DNA of 64,000 bases from Deltaproteobacteria bacterium (GCA_029262455.1 JAJCZJ010000048.1:62001-126000); one strand, 5' to 3'. Numbered from the stretch's first letter, positions 1 to 9,424 are shown. Notes: generated from the sequence alone by a model not told the origin. Numbers and translations: made by a program.

Positions 1-1514
1 GAGCGGACATTGTCGATGGCGTTCTTGATCTCGAGAGTCACGTTCTCCTCGAGCTGCCGCAGGGAAAGCTGCGACTGCTCCTTGTTGATCCTCGACTTGG
101 TGTGCTCAGCCTTGGCTGCCGCATTGGCGATCGGCACTTCGATTTGTATCCCGATATTGTATTGGTAGAAGCGTCCGTCGGTCAGCAAGTTCAACGCGCT
201 GCTGTAACCGCCATCAACTCTCGGGTCGATCTCGACGGGTTGTCCGAACGCGGTTTCCAGCCCAGGCGCGCCACCCAGGCCGCTCAGCCCGATCGAGCCT
301 ACGAAGTCGAGGCGAGGTAGCAGTTGATTCTGCGCGGCTCGCTCCAACAAGGCCTTGCTATCGACATCCAATCGCGCAGCGATCAACTCGGGACGCCCCA
401 ACAGCGCACGCTCGAAGCTGCCTCGCGTGTCGACTTCGTACTCAGACAACACAGGGCGATCGATGGGGTTGAGCCTCGCTACCTGATCCGACTCCGCACG
501 GCGTGCGTTAACCAAGTTGCTCAACACGTCACGCGAGATTCTTCGCAGGTTCATCGCACGAACCAAGTTCGCTTGGCGCCGGGCCACTTCCGCTTCTGAT
601 TCGAGTACTGCCGTCTTCGGCAGTGCCCCTACATCGAAGCGGCCCTGATTTTGCCGCGCCAGCTCGCGGGCTAGCTCGAGACCTTGCTCCTCAACCTTCA
701 CGTTCTCGTTTGTGAGCACTAAGGTCCAATACTGTCGCTCGATCGCCGAGACCAAGTTGGCGACCTGCGCCTTGTATTCAAAGAATGTCGATTCTTCGAT
801 GTTTTCAGCAACGTCAACGTTCAATAAGGCATAGCGCCACCCAAAGTTTCGCAGCAGCGGCTGATTCAGCGACAGGTTGAGTTCCGTCGAGTACTCGGGC
901 ACCAACACCGAGATCGGGCTCGGCAGCGTGGTGGTGCGACGGTTTGTCCATTCGAGAGCCAAGTTCCCGCCCGAGATCAGCCCCTTCCGGATGCCGACAT
1001 CCCACACAACGTCACTGCGAAAGGTCTGGCGCGTTCCCTCAGGCAACAGGGCGTTATTGTTGGTCAGGGTGTCGGTCTCGCGTGCCTTCGCAACATTGGC
1101 AAAGATCGCCGGGTCGAACATCGACCTGGCACGGCGAACCTCATTGGTCGCCAATACCGGACTGAGCCGACTGATCTCCAGTCCCGTGTTGTTCTGCAAC
1201 GCCAACGCAATGCACTGTTCGAGGGTCACATCCTGTTCGTCACCCTCTTCCGAAAGGAGTCCAAAGTACCGTCCGTACAGATCGTCGGCTCTTTCCGTGC
1301 TCCACGTCTCGCGCAAAACTGCGACATAGTTCGGGACATCGTCAAGGAATCGACGCTCGTCACTGCGCGAGCCACTGGCATTGACGGGCTGAGCTAGAGA
1401 AACGGTCACCCCGATCAGCAGCGACGCACCCAGAAGGAGTCGCAGAGGGACGCCAGCGGACCCCTGGCTTCTTCCAAACACTCTCTGATTCAGACCATCT
1501 CGCAAAAAGCTCAT
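1..1514 (-). CDS. TolC-family outer membrane efflux protein (3' end beyond window)
   Basis: This is an outer-membrane channel of the TolC/OEP family, which forms the exit duct of tripartite efflux pumps or type I secretion. The reading frame stays open from the ATG at 1514 to the window edge, so the C-terminus is missing. The start has an AAGG just upstream. The N-terminus has a signal-peptide-like hydrophobic stretch (LRLLLGASLLIGV) ending near an A-Q/N-A site. Further in are typical OEP features: LEQCIALALQNN, a repeated pattern of polar helices, and LNQPLLRNFGW. No pump partner is visible in the window because the gene runs off the edge. The family call is fairly secure; the substrate is unknown. 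Confidence 0.8.
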   Translation of the reverse strand, partial: MSFLRDGLNQRVFGRSQGSAGVPLRLLLGASLLIGVTVSLAQPVNASGSRSDERRFLDDVPNYVAVLRETWSTERADDLYGRYFGLLSEEGDEQDVTLEQCIALALQNNTGLEISRLSPVLATNEVRRARSMFDPAIFANVAKARETDTLTNNNALLPEGTRQTFRSDVVWDVGIRKGLISGGNLALEWTNRRTTTLPSPISVLVPEYSTELNLSLNQPLLRNFGWRYALLNVDVAENIEESTFFEYKAQVANLVSAIERQYWTLVLTNENVKVEEQGLELARELARQNQGRFDVGALPKTAVLESEAEVARRQANLVRAMNLRRISRDVLSNLVNARRAESDQVARLNPIDRPVLSEYEVDTRGSFERALLGRPELIAARLDVDSKALLERAAQNQLLPRLDFVGSIGLSGLGGAPGLETAFGQPVEIDPRVDGGYSSALNLLTDGRFYQYNIGIQIEVPIANAAAKAEHTKSRINKEQSQLSLRQLEENVTLEIKNAIDNVR

Positions 1515-1549
1515 CCTTGACACCCTAGCAGTCCCCGCACGCGAAACGA

Positions 1550-2428
1550 CTACAGCTGGAATCCGGCGCCGATCGGGCACTCGCCGGCGGCGATTTTCTT
1601 TGCGCGATCGGTGAGCGTCGCTTCGACGTTCGGCCGATCGATCATGATGACGAAGTCCCCTGCCTTGATTCCAGCGACGGTCGCCGCGGCGAGCTCGTCC
1701 AGGTCCTGCACCGGCAGATCAAAGCCTACCGCCTTGGCCCCCTCTGTTACTTGCTCGAAGGTCAGCTCCGCCCCGGGCGCGTACGGACGCTCCCGCGATA
1801 GCTCGGAAGGACGATTGCGCGCCGTGGTCCAGATGCCGGTCTTCAACAACCCGCCCGACGGATAGAAGATCGCCGCCCGCAGCTTACTGCCCTCTTCCGC
1901 CGCGAGCTGCGCCCCGAGACATTCCGTCATGATCGACACCGATGCCTTGCTCGACGCGTACACCGACTGATCGGCTAGCGGCGAAATGCCACCGTCGCCC
2001 GACGACGTGTTCATCACCAATCCCTCTTCGCCGGATTCCAGCATGCGTGGGACGAAGGCCAAGACTCCGTGAATGACACCCATCACATTGACACCGTGCA
2101 CCCACTTCCAGTCGTTGACGGTCGTTTCCCAAACCTTGGAGTTGCCGACACTGACACCGGCATTGTTACACAGGAGATGACAGGCTCCGTGCTCAGAAAA
2201 CACTTTGTCCGCCAGGGCCTCGACCGATTCGGCGTTCGAAACGTCGGTCACAACCGCCGACACATCCCCGACGGCCGACAGCTCATCCTGCGCCGCGCGC
2301 AAGGCACCTTCCTCGACGTCCGAGATGACGACTTTCATACCTTCACCCACGAAGGCGCGGGACAAGGCCTTGCCAATTCCGCTCGCTCCTCCGGTTACAA
2401 CCGCCACTCGCCCGTTCAGGTCTTTCAT
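1550..2428 (-). CDS. Short-chain dehydrogenase/reductase (SDR)
   Basis: This is a classical SDR oxidoreductase of 292 residues that should use NAD(P)(H) to interconvert an alcohol and a ketone. Visible motifs are the TGGASGIG cofactor loop near the N-terminus, NNAG in the middle, the catalytic Ser in NTSSGDGG, and YASSK holding the catalytic Tyr and Lys. The frame extends upstream to 2509, but the ATG at 2428 has a GGAGG site and gives the normal N-terminus (MKDLNGRVAVVTGG). It is divergent from the FAD dehydrogenase gene at 2583. The two may act on related lipid or steroid-like substrates, which is inference only. Confidence 0.88.
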   Translation of the reverse strand: MKDLNGRVAVVTGGASGIGKALSRAFVGEGMKVVISDVEEGALRAAQDELSAVGDVSAVVTDVSNAESVEALADKVFSEHGACHLLCNNAGVSVGNSKVWETTVNDWKWVHGVNVMGVIHGVLAFVPRMLESGEEGLVMNTSSGDGGISPLADQSVYASSKASVSIMTECLGAQLAAEEGSKLRAAIFYPSGGLLKTGIWTTARNRPSELSRERPYAPGAELTFEQVTEGAKAVGFDLPVQDLDELAAATVAGIKAGDFVIMIDRPNVEATLTDRAKKIAAGECPIGAGFQL

Positions 2429-2582
2429 GAGTACCCTCCGTTGCTGCTCTCTTCCGAGATGCCGACCAACCAAGAGGGATATAGGTCCACCAACCGGGTC
2501 GCAAACCACCTGAGTGAGTGAATTTCACGACCTCCACTGCGCGCTATGGAGCCATCTGCCCCGACCGGCTACGATCGAGGAT

Positions 2583-4043
2583 GTGAACAACGCCCGGCAC
2601 CAGACACTCCCCGCAACCGACATCGCCTCATGGGACGAGGAAGCCGACGTTGTCGTTGTCGGCCTCGGCTGCGCCGGCGTATGCGCTGCGATAGAAGCCA
2701 GCGAAAAAGGCGCCGAGGTCATCGCTCTCGAACGCGCCAGCGGTGGCGGCGGCACATCGGCTAACTCCGGCGGTCTGATCTACCTCGGTGGGGGAACCGC
2801 CGTCCAACGCGCTTGCGGCGTCGAAGACACCGTGGACGATATGTTCCGCTTTCTCATGGCCGCCTGCGGCCCGGGCGCCGATGCGGCCAAGATCCATGTT
2901 TTCTGCGACCGCAGCGTCGAACTATTCGATTGGCTCGAGGCGCACGGGGTGCCGTTCAAACGGAGCACCTATCACGAGCCCGGCAAGGAACCGCCCACCG
3001 ACGACTGCCTGGTCTATTCCGGAGGCGAGGACGGTGCCCCCTACCTATCGGTCGCCCGTCCGGCCCCACGGGCACACAAACCCCAGGCTCCTGGAGCCGC
3101 TGGCGGCTTCTTGATGCAGAAACTGCTCGCGGCTCTCAAGAGGACCAACGCAAAGGTCATCGAGGACATCCGCGCCGACCAACTCGTCGTCGAGTCCGAC
3201 AGCGGTCGCGTCGTCGGGCTCGCCGCGCACCGAGTCGAAGGCGATACCTACATTCGCGCTCGCGGCGGCGTCGTAGTGACCGCCGGCGGGTTCATCTCCA
3301 ACCCTGAAATGATGGCGCGCTACGCCCCGGCCGCGGCCCGCGCCAACTACAAGGTCGGCACAGAGAACGACGATGGCAGCGGCATCCAGATGGCCCTTTC
3401 AGCCGGCGCCGACGCAATCCGGATGGACGCCGCCAGCATCACCATCCCGCTCTACCCGCCCAAAAGCATCTGCAAGGGCGTACTGGTCAATGCTCTCGGG
3501 CAACGCTTCCTCAACGAAGATGCCTACGCCGGCCAAATCGGTCAGCGTGCCTTGTTCGACCAAGGCGGACACTGCTGGCATCTGGTCGACGCAGAGACAT
3601 ACGTCGTCAACGAAGTCGGGATGCAGGCAAAGTTCGTCGAAGACTCTTGGGAAGATATGGAACGCACGCTCGAAATCCCCGCCGGCTCCCTTGTCGCCAC
3701 AATGGAGGTCTACAACCGCCACGCAAGCGAGGGCACCGATCCGGTGTTTCACAAGCGCCCCGAACTCGTGGTCCCCCTCGACAAGCCGCCGTTTGGAGCC
3801 ATCGATATCACTTTGTGCGGTGCTGTGTACGCAGCGTTTACTCTTGGAGGGCTGCGCACCACGCCAGAAGGAATCGTGCTAAGGCCCGACGGTTCGGCAA
3901 TCGACGGCCTCTACGCTGCGGGCCGAACGACATCCGGCGTGTCGGCGCAAGGATACGTCAGCGGAGCCTCCCTGGCAGACGGCATGCTCTTCGGCCGCCT
4001 CGCTGGCGAGTCAGCGGCAAAGGCAGCCGCCGCGGCCGTTTGA
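2583..4043 (+). CDS. FAD-binding dehydrogenase, 3-ketosteroid dehydrogenase / fumarate reductase-like
   Basis: This is a flavoprotein of about 486 residues in the FAD_binding_2 family (fumarate reductase flavoprotein, 3-ketosteroid delta-dehydrogenase). The N-terminus carries the dinucleotide fold VVVGLGCAGVCAA followed by an acidic residue (LER). A glycine-rich GGGGTSANSGG segment follows, and the C-terminus ends with the usual FAD-closing region (GLYAAGRTTSG...GYVSGASLADG). I chose the GTG at 2583, preceded by GAGG, because it leaves the usual 15 or so residues before the FAD fold. A GTG at 2514 is also in frame but has no ribosome site. The thioredoxin-like gene begins 9 bases after the stop, so they are probably co-transcribed. 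Substrate unknown. Confidence 0.82.
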   Translation: MNNARHQTLPATDIASWDEEADVVVVGLGCAGVCAAIEASEKGAEVIALERASGGGGTSANSGGLIYLGGGTAVQRACGVEDTVDDMFRFLMAACGPGADAAKIHVFCDRSVELFDWLEAHGVPFKRSTYHEPGKEPPTDDCLVYSGGEDGAPYLSVARPAPRAHKPQAPGAAGGFLMQKLLAALKRTNAKVIEDIRADQLVVESDSGRVVGLAAHRVEGDTYIRARGGVVVTAGGFISNPEMMARYAPAAARANYKVGTENDDGSGIQMALSAGADAIRMDAASITIPLYPPKSICKGVLVNALGQRFLNEDAYAGQIGQRALFDQGGHCWHLVDAETYVVNEVGMQAKFVEDSWEDMERTLEIPAGSLVATMEVYNRHASEGTDPVFHKRPELVVPLDKPPFGAIDITLCGAVYAAFTLGGLRTTPEGIVLRPDGSAIDGLYAAGRTTSGVSAQGYVSGASLADGMLFGRLAGESAAKAAAAAV

Positions 4044-4051
4044 GGACTGCC

Positions 4052-4588
4052 GTGCGACCATACACACCCGCTTGGTTGGTCCTCTGTCTACTCGCGCTGC
4101 CGCTCTCGGTTCGCGCAGAACAACTCCCTGCGCAACTCACCGACATCCGCGGCCAGCAGATCGACGTCGCCGCCAGCGCGCGTTCCAGCAAACTGTTCAT
4201 CGTTACCGTCAAAGCGACCTCGTGCCCGGTCTGCCGCGCCCAACTCGAACGATTGAAACAACAACTTCCACGTCTGCGAAGTTGCGAGGCCAGCTTCATC
4301 GTAATCTCACCAGGGCCGCGAGAAGAGATCGCCAAGCTGGCAAACGAAACCGGCTTCCCGTTCCCCTTCGTCGAAGACAGAGGCCTGGCGTTGGCTACCA
4401 AGCTCGGTCTGCGATTGAGTGCAACAGAGTTGACGCCAGCGATTCTGGGTATCGACCAAGACCGGCAAGTCGCCTGGCAGCAGAGAGGCCGCAGCGGGCT
4501 CTACTTCGGCGATCCAGAGCTGCTGAAGTATCTCGACTGCCCGGCACTGCAGGTGGCTCAGGCCGGCTTTGAGAGCAAAGAAAGATGA
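4052..4588 (+). CDS. Secreted thioredoxin/peroxiredoxin-like protein
   Basis: This is a 178-residue exported protein with a thioredoxin-like fold. The GTG start at 4052 has GAGGA six bases upstream, overlapping the end of the preceding flavoprotein gene. A signal peptide (hydrophobic LVLCLLALPL, then VRA before EQLP) is followed by a C-P-V-C redox motif (TSCPVC) at the position expected in AhpC/TSA or TlpA-like proteins. The later part (TGFPFPFVEDRGLALATKLG) resembles the peroxiredoxin core. It may be a periplasmic disulfide exchanger or peroxidase. Coupling to the FAD dehydrogenase suggests co-expression, not necessarily the same reaction. Confidence 0.7.
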   Translation: MRPYTPAWLVLCLLALPLSVRAEQLPAQLTDIRGQQIDVAASARSSKLFIVTVKATSCPVCRAQLERLKQQLPRLRSCEASFIVISPGPREEIAKLANETGFPFPFVEDRGLALATKLGLRLSATELTPAILGIDQDRQVAWQQRGRSGLYFGDPELLKYLDCPALQVAQAGFESKER

Positions 4589-4790
4589 AGAACCCTCAGC
4601 TGAACGCTGAGGAACGCGGATAAACCAGCGCTCCTCAGCGTCCTCCGCGGATCCGCCGCGCGGCGCGGACGGAGCCTCGCCGTCCATTCGATCTAGTTCG
4701 AGTTCCCGCCCAGAGTTCGTATTCGCCCCGGGGTGTCCCCGATGGTCGCCTGCCTCACCGCGAGCAGCATCTGCGTTCATCTGCGGTTCT
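4589..4790. repeat. Intergenic dispersed-repeat block with hairpin
   Basis: No gene is seen between the convergent genes here. A perfect 7-bp hairpin, CCTCAGC / GCTGAGG (4594-4600 and 4606-4612), could end transcription from the left, though no U-tract follows. At 4650-4687 is a GC-rich segment containing CGGACGGAGCCTCGCC that recurs almost unchanged at 24104-24141. Near 4768-4787 the words GCGTTCATCTGCGGTT occur, matched by similar words at about 24260-24285. The shared order of the two elements argues for a dispersed non-coding repeat family. Confidence 0.6.
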
Positions 4791-6330
4791 AGAACCCAAC
4801 CCCGTTCAATGTATTCACGACGTCAAACAAGTCGCCGATGTTGTGGAAGTCCACGGTGACGAAATTCGGCAGAACACCGCTTTCACTCTCGCATTGTTCA
4901 GCTCGGTCGATGAACAGCGGATTGTGATTGACGAGGTTGGCAAGTGCCGGTGAGCCGATGAAGTTCGTCAGAAAGTGATTGAGGATAAAGAGCTGGTTGC
5001 TCATTGAGCCGCGATTGATATCGCAGCTGAACTCACCGGGGTTTAGAAACGAAAAGTGAGTCTCCCACGCGTGATCCCACACATAGTGGTGCCACGACAG
5101 ACCAGCTCCACCGTCATCGGTGAACACCACCAGCCGGGTGTCCGCTTCGATGAGTTCGCGCAGGGTGGGCCAAGGCGCACTCGCCGACTGCACGTGGGTG
5201 TAGGGCAAGAGGTCGGCGGCAATGAAAGCGGTCAGCGTATCCGCTTCGCTGATGTAGCTTTCGAAGATGATGCTGACGACTTCATCCGGGTGGTCGTCCA
5301 AAAAGTCAGTGATCTCGACTAGCCCGTCGGCCAAAGGCTTCATCCCCGTTACGTCGCACGGAAAGACATCGCCGCCGTGACACAACACGGGTTCCGAATC
5401 AAAGTACCACGTGTCGAGCATCAACCCTCGAACGCCGTCCAAGAGCTGATTCGTGATCGAGAACTGCTGGTTCGGTCCGGCCCAGCCCTCTTCAGCATTG
5501 GACATCGCGTTGTGCGTCGTCGGATGCGCGACCGCGTCGAAGCCTCGATCACATAGCTCGTTAAACCCATTGCAACGCGCCACCGCACGCGAAGGAAGAC
5601 ACACCTCGACTTCTTTGCGCGTGTCGATCAACGCGTTACCGACTGAATTGCTGATCTCGAGACCGACCACCGCAGTGTGTTTCGCCTCACCCTGAGCGCG
5701 GCGCGCTTTGTAACAAAGCAAGGACCCGGCCGGATCGTCGATCACAACGCCGTCAACATCCACAGGCGTGCAAAGATTCGTTGGCTTCTTGAGATCGAAG
5801 GTCTTCGCGGCGGTAAAGGCATCGCTCACCGACACCTGGGTTCCCGCGGGAAAAGGGGGGCCCCCCTTGGGAACCTTGGCCTTGTGGCAACGGTAATGAT
5901 CGACCTCGTGCAAAGCCGGGTCCGGCGGAGTCGCCGACGGTCCGGTGGAAGTTGGAACCAACAGCATCTTGGGTTGCTTCTTCTTGTCTACGAACAAATC
6001 GCCGAGTTGGTTCGATACTTTGACCGCCAATTCCTCATCGTATTTCTCGAGGCCCTTGGTCAGCCGGCTGCGATAGCCGCGCAGGGATACATCCGCATCC
6101 GCGATGCCGCTGCCGACATCGGCCGGAACGCAAAGCGTTTTGCCCTTCTTTAGATCCAACGACTTGGCACCACCCACGTCGGCCACCGCCACTGACGCCG
6201 GCAACGACTCAGAGGCTCCGCTCGCGAGTCGCGTCTTGTAACAGAGGAACGCATCACCAGCCGACGCGGAAGTCGTCGCACAACACAAAGCCAAAAAAGC
6301 GCACAAAGACGCTCGGATCACGCTACTCAT
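4789..6330 (-). CDS. Secreted PI-PLC X-domain protein with N-terminal Cys repeats
   Basis: The 513-residue product has a signal peptide (ASLCAFLALCCATTSASA) and two parts. Residues about 27-245 contain three copies of a roughly 80-90-residue unit, each with a C-Y-K or C-H-K motif at its start (FLCYK, YRCHK, LLCYK) and an L-C-x-P motif at its end (LCVP, LCTP, VCLP), suggesting one disulfide per unit. Residues about 255-513 look like a phosphatidylinositol phospholipase C X domain: His273 in TTHNAMS, Asp306 in MLDTW and His318 in LCHGG fit the two catalytic histidines and an acidic partner. Many bacterial members cleave without calcium. The ATG at 6330 was chosen over an upstream in-frame extension because it starts the signal peptide. 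Target lipid unknown. Confidence 0.72.
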   Translation of the reverse strand: MSSVIRASLCAFLALCCATTSASAGDAFLCYKTRLASGASESLPASVAVADVGGAKSLDLKKGKTLCVPADVGSGIADADVSLRGYRSRLTKGLEKYDEELAVKVSNQLGDLFVDKKKQPKMLLVPTSTGPSATPPDPALHEVDHYRCHKAKVPKGGPPFPAGTQVSVSDAFTAAKTFDLKKPTNLCTPVDVDGVVIDDPAGSLLCYKARRAQGEAKHTAVVGLEISNSVGNALIDTRKEVEVCLPSRAVARCNGFNELCDRGFDAVAHPTTHNAMSNAEEGWAGPNQQFSITNQLLDGVRGLMLDTWYFDSEPVLCHGGDVFPCDVTGMKPLADGLVEITDFLDDHPDEVVSIIFESYISEADTLTAFIAADLLPYTHVQSASAPWPTLRELIEADTRLVVFTDDGGAGLSWHHYVWDHAWETHFSFLNPGEFSCDINRGSMSNQLFILNHFLTNFIGSPALANLVNHNPLFIDRAEQCESESGVLPNFVTVDFHNIGDLFDVVNTLNGVGF

Positions 6331-6358
6331 CGGTTCGTTCCCCCCGCTGATTTCCAGG

Positions 6359-6419
6359 GGGCGAGGCACCTGCCGAGCCGCCTGATGGTCTCGTACGCGG
6401 CTCGGCAGGAGCCTCGCCC
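6359..6419. repeat. Large inverted repeat upstream of PI-PLC gene
   Basis: Arms at about 6359-6381 and 6397-6419 pair over 23 bp with one mismatch (core GCCGAGCCGC / GCGGCTCGGC) around a 15-base loop. The outer arm contains GGAGCCTCGCC, the word shared with the blocks at 4650 and 24104. It lies between the start of the PI-PLC gene and the end of the metallophosphoesterase gene, where it could act as a transcription or mRNA structure signal. Confidence 0.75.
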
Positions 6420-6495
6420 GCACGAGGTATAACACGACTTCGCGGGCAGCAAAGTCAAGGAATTCCAACTCCTGCGTTCTTAGCGATCTCGAATT

Positions 6496-7791
6496 CTACT
6501 TCGAACGCAGAGTCAGCACCGCGATCTCGGGCGGAATCCCCAGGCGGATCGGATATCCGTAGAATCCAACACAGCGCGTAACGTACATCTTCATGTCACC
6601 GCGCTCGAAGATGCCCTGGTCGGGAATTCCCATCATGCCAACGACGGTTACCGCGCTCGAGGGGCTCAGCTGAACACCCACATGCCCGCCGTGCGTGTGG
6701 CCAGAGAAAACCAAGTCCGCACAACCGTCCGGCAAATTCGCGAAGGCGGACGGATCGTGGCAGAGCAGCAGGCGCGGCACCGTCGAACGATCAGGCCAAC
6801 GCGACATCCCAGCCACGTAAATTTCACTGCGATTTGGAGAGTAGCCAGCAAAATCCAGACCGCCGATCTCGATCCTCTCGCCGCGTACATCGATCTTCTG
6901 CAGTCGATTGCGCAGAACGTCAACGCCGCAACCCGCCAATCGCCCGACCAGGCGCGTCGGGTTGTCAAAATCGTGATTGCCGAGGCAGGCCCACTGACCA
7001 TGCGGAACTTGCACTTTGCCGAGAGCCTCGTACAACGGTTCGTCAAAGCCCGGCAACCGGTGCGTCAAGAAGTCTCCGGTGTGCAGCACGAGGTCTGGTT
7101 TCGCCGCGTTCGTCAGTGCAGCTACCTGGTTCAACTTCTCCAGATCCATCGCACCGCCGACGTGAATGTCGGACAAGTGCGCCACTCGCAGACCGTCCAG
7201 CCGTGGCGGCCAATTGTGTACCACCACCTCGCGCTCTTCGACCTGGAAATCGTAGGAGGTTTCAACGCCCGAGAGAGACACGACAAACGGCAACCCGACA
7301 CTGGCCCGCCCGACACCCTGCAGGAAACCACGCCGCTCGAGTGAAGGCTCGGACGATTCACCTTGCGACGAAAAGCGACGCCGCAACGCACGTATCGGAC
7401 GCGCAAATGCGAGCCCGAAGAAGATGATGGCGTGAGCACTGAACCACACCGGCCCGACCCAACCCATACCGTCACTGACCAACCACGACAGAGAAAGGTT
7501 CGAGCGCGCCGTCAGCAATTGCGACACCATCACCGCATCGAACGCCGCCGCCAAAAACACCAACGCCGCCAGTGGAAGTCCGCGCGCGTAGCCATGGCGC
7601 TCGAGAAATCGCATCAACCACAACCGGGCGTGACCAAAGGGCCCCATCGTGAGGAGGATCAGCGCGATGATGGCGACCAGCGGCCGCGAAAAAAAGCGTG
7701 AGGCATAGGCAGCGACCACCAGCATCACAGCCGTCAGAAGGACCAGCCACCATTTGGATAGTCGGATCCAAGCCGAATCGCGTCGATTCAT
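6496..7791 (-). CDS. Membrane-anchored metallophosphoesterase
   Basis: This is a calcineurin-like metallophosphoesterase of the YaeI/YkuE type, 431 residues. The N-terminal third has about four hydrophobic membrane segments, then a basic RRGFLQGVG stretch, then the catalytic domain. Metal-binding motifs are all present in order: LSDIHVGG, HTGDF, GNHDFD and GHTHGGH. Related enzymes hydrolyse phosphodiesters such as UDP-diacylglucosamine or phospholipid head groups; the substrate here is unknown. I prefer the ATG at 7791, with GGTGA upstream; ATGs at 7806 and 7812 would overlap the end of the PfkB kinase gene. It is the last gene of the exosortase operon. Confidence 0.8.
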   Translation of the reverse strand: MNRRDSAWIRLSKWWLVLLTAVMLVVAAYASRFFSRPLVAIIALILLTMGPFGHARLWLMRFLERHGYARGLPLAALVFLAAAFDAVMVSQLLTARSNLSLSWLVSDGMGWVGPVWFSAHAIIFFGLAFARPIRALRRRFSSQGESSEPSLERRGFLQGVGRASVGLPFVVSLSGVETSYDFQVEEREVVVHNWPPRLDGLRVAHLSDIHVGGAMDLEKLNQVAALTNAAKPDLVLHTGDFLTHRLPGFDEPLYEALGKVQVPHGQWACLGNHDFDNPTRLVGRLAGCGVDVLRNRLQKIDVRGERIEIGGLDFAGYSPNRSEIYVAGMSRWPDRSTVPRLLLCHDPSAFANLPDGCADLVFSGHTHGGHVGVQLSPSSAVTVVGMMGIPDQGIFERGDMKMYVTRCVGFYGYPIRLGIPPEIAVLTLRSK

Positions 7792-7799
7792 CTCAACGT

Positions 7800-8711
7800 T
7801 CACCATACACATCGCGACAGCTCGCGCACATCCTGCAAGCTCGGGATCGAATCGCGTCCACCGGCGCGCTCACAAGCCAACGCACCAGCGGCGGCTGCGA
7901 AACGCAGCGAATCTACTACTTTTAACCCGACCAAGTCTCCGAAAAGAAAGGCCGCGTGAAAGACGTCGCCCGCACTCGTCGTATCGACGGCGCGCACCGG
8001 ATACGCATCTTGCCGGAGTAACTCACCGCCGCTGAGCGCCAACGCGCCTTGCGGCCCGAGTGTGACCACGGCAACCGACGGGCCTCCGGCAACCAGCTCC
8101 CTCAACAACACATCGAGCCCGGCCGAACCAAGGTCGGAACCAGTGAAGTCGGATGGGACGATCGCAATATCCGTCGAGCCAAGTAGGTCATCGAATCCAT
8201 CGCAACGGTTGTCGGCGTCCAAGACCACACGCACCCCGCTTGCCCTGGCGCGGCGCGCCAACTCGACCGCGGCGGCTCCGTCGTCAGCTTCGCTCAATAG
8301 AGCTCGAACACCCGACAAATCCAGCTTCGCAACACGCTCCGGCGAAAGGTTCATCCGCTCGTCCCGATACCACTGGATTGATCTCTCCCCGGTCACCGAG
8401 TCTACGGTGATAAACGACTGGTCGGTGCCACATCCGTCGCAGGTCCAGGATTGCGAGAGGTCAACCCCTTCGGATTCTAGGGACGCCCGTTGCGCTGCGG
8501 CTCCTTCATCGCTGCCAAAAGGGCCAACATAGACAGTGGCGACGCCCCAGCGTTGCAGAGCGACCAATGCCGTTGGGACCTGCCCCCCCGGCTGCGTCCG
8601 GTAAGACCGCACCCGCGCCTTGCCACCCAATGGGGTAAAATGATCGACAACACACACATGGTCCAGTGTGTTGTAACCCAAGCCGATGACCTTCGCTCCG
8701 AGACTGCTCAT
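7800..8711 (-). CDS. PfkB-family carbohydrate kinase
   Basis: This is a sugar or nucleoside kinase of the ribokinase/PfkB family, 303 residues. The N-terminal GLGYNTLD and GGQVPTAL segments match the substrate-binding region. The C-terminal signature DTTSAGDVFHAAF holds the anion hole and catalytic Asp. The ATG at 8711 lies directly after the stop of the DUF1573 gene (spacing 5 bases), so translation is probably coupled. The specific sugar cannot be read from sequence. Its place beside an exosortase may mean it supplies phosphorylated sugar for a surface polymer, but that is inference. Confidence 0.82.
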   Translation of the reverse strand: MSSLGAKVIGLGYNTLDHVCVVDHFTPLGGKARVRSYRTQPGGQVPTALVALQRWGVATVYVGPFGSDEGAAAQRASLESEGVDLSQSWTCDGCGTDQSFITVDSVTGERSIQWYRDERMNLSPERVAKLDLSGVRALLSEADDGAAAVELARRARASGVRVVLDADNRCDGFDDLLGSTDIAIVPSDFTGSDLGSAGLDVLLRELVAGGPSVAVVTLGPQGALALSGGELLRQDAYPVRAVDTTSAGDVFHAAFLFGDLVGLKVVDSLRFAAAAGALACERAGGRDSIPSLQDVRELSRCVW

Positions 8712-8716
8712 CAAGT

Positions 8717-9424
8717 CTACCAGCGCGTCGCAGGAAGCTCATCGACGACCACTCCGCCGACCGAAACGACGATCTCAGGGACCGTGAGGTTGTCGGTGGC
8801 CACAGTGATCTCTTGCGTGAAGGGACCGAGCGGCGCCGACGCCGCAACCTGCAGATCAACCTTACCAGCTGGGCTCGGGGTCAATACGAGGTGCGGTCCG
8901 TTGGTCACCGCTTTCGGGCCGCGCCGATCACGCGACCGCTGGCCGTAGCGAAGCTTGAAAACTCCACGGTGTTTGCTGCCACGCCGCACCAGCCCGAGAT
9001 ACACCTGGCTCGGCTCGGCCACCACTTCGAGTCTCACTACTCCGTGAACCGTCAGCATCACCGAGCTGCGGCCAATTTCTGTGCTGTGCAAGGTTGCGGT
9101 GTACACCTGTGCCCCGGCCGACTGCGACGTGTCGCAACTCACGCGCACTGATCCACTGGACCCAGGGGCGACGTCGCGCGTGCCGACGATTTCAGCCTGG
9201 CAGTGACAACCGACTGTTGGCTTACTCAAAGTGAGCAGAACCTCGCCGCGATTGGTGAATGAAAACTCCGCTGCTACCCGATCGCCCTGCCCAACCGTGC
9301 CGAAATCGTGTGTCACTCGATCAAAGGTCAGGCTCGCCGCGGGCTCACCATCCTCCGCGCTATACGCGCTAGAAGCCAGCGAGAGTGCGAGGACCGCCGA
9401 CGCGATCTGCAACCGCCGTCTCAC
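8717..9424 (-). CDS. Exported DUF1573 (ASH/PapD-like) protein
   Basis: The 235-residue product has a signal peptide (ALSLASSAYSA) and an N-terminal beta-sandwich of the DUF1573 type: HDFGTVGQGD, then FSFTNRGEVLLTLSKP, the classic alternating pattern with a following Cys-His-Cys (VGCHCQA). A second, weaker beta-sandwich half follows. The start is a GTG that overlaps the stop codon of the preceding gene (GTGA). DUF1573 proteins are often envelope-associated with unknown role. Location directly after the exosortase genes suggests work on the outer surface or with sorted proteins. Confidence 0.75.
   Translation of the reverse strand: MRRRLQIASAVLALSLASSAYSAEDGEPAASLTFDRVTHDFGTVGQGDRVAAEFSFTNRGEVLLTLSKPTVGCHCQAEIVGTRDVAPGSSGSVRVSCDTSQSAGAQVYTATLHSTEIGRSSVMLTVHGVVRLEVVAEPSQVYLGLVRRGSKHRGVFKLRYGQRSRDRRGPKAVTNGPHLVLTPSPAGKVDLQVAASAPLGPFTQEITVATDNLTVPEIVVSVGGVVVDELPATRW

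Noticed and set aside
3647-4051. Upstream extension of the thioredoxin-like gene
   Set aside because: It overlaps the FAD dehydrogenase gene in another frame; the signal peptide begins at 4052.
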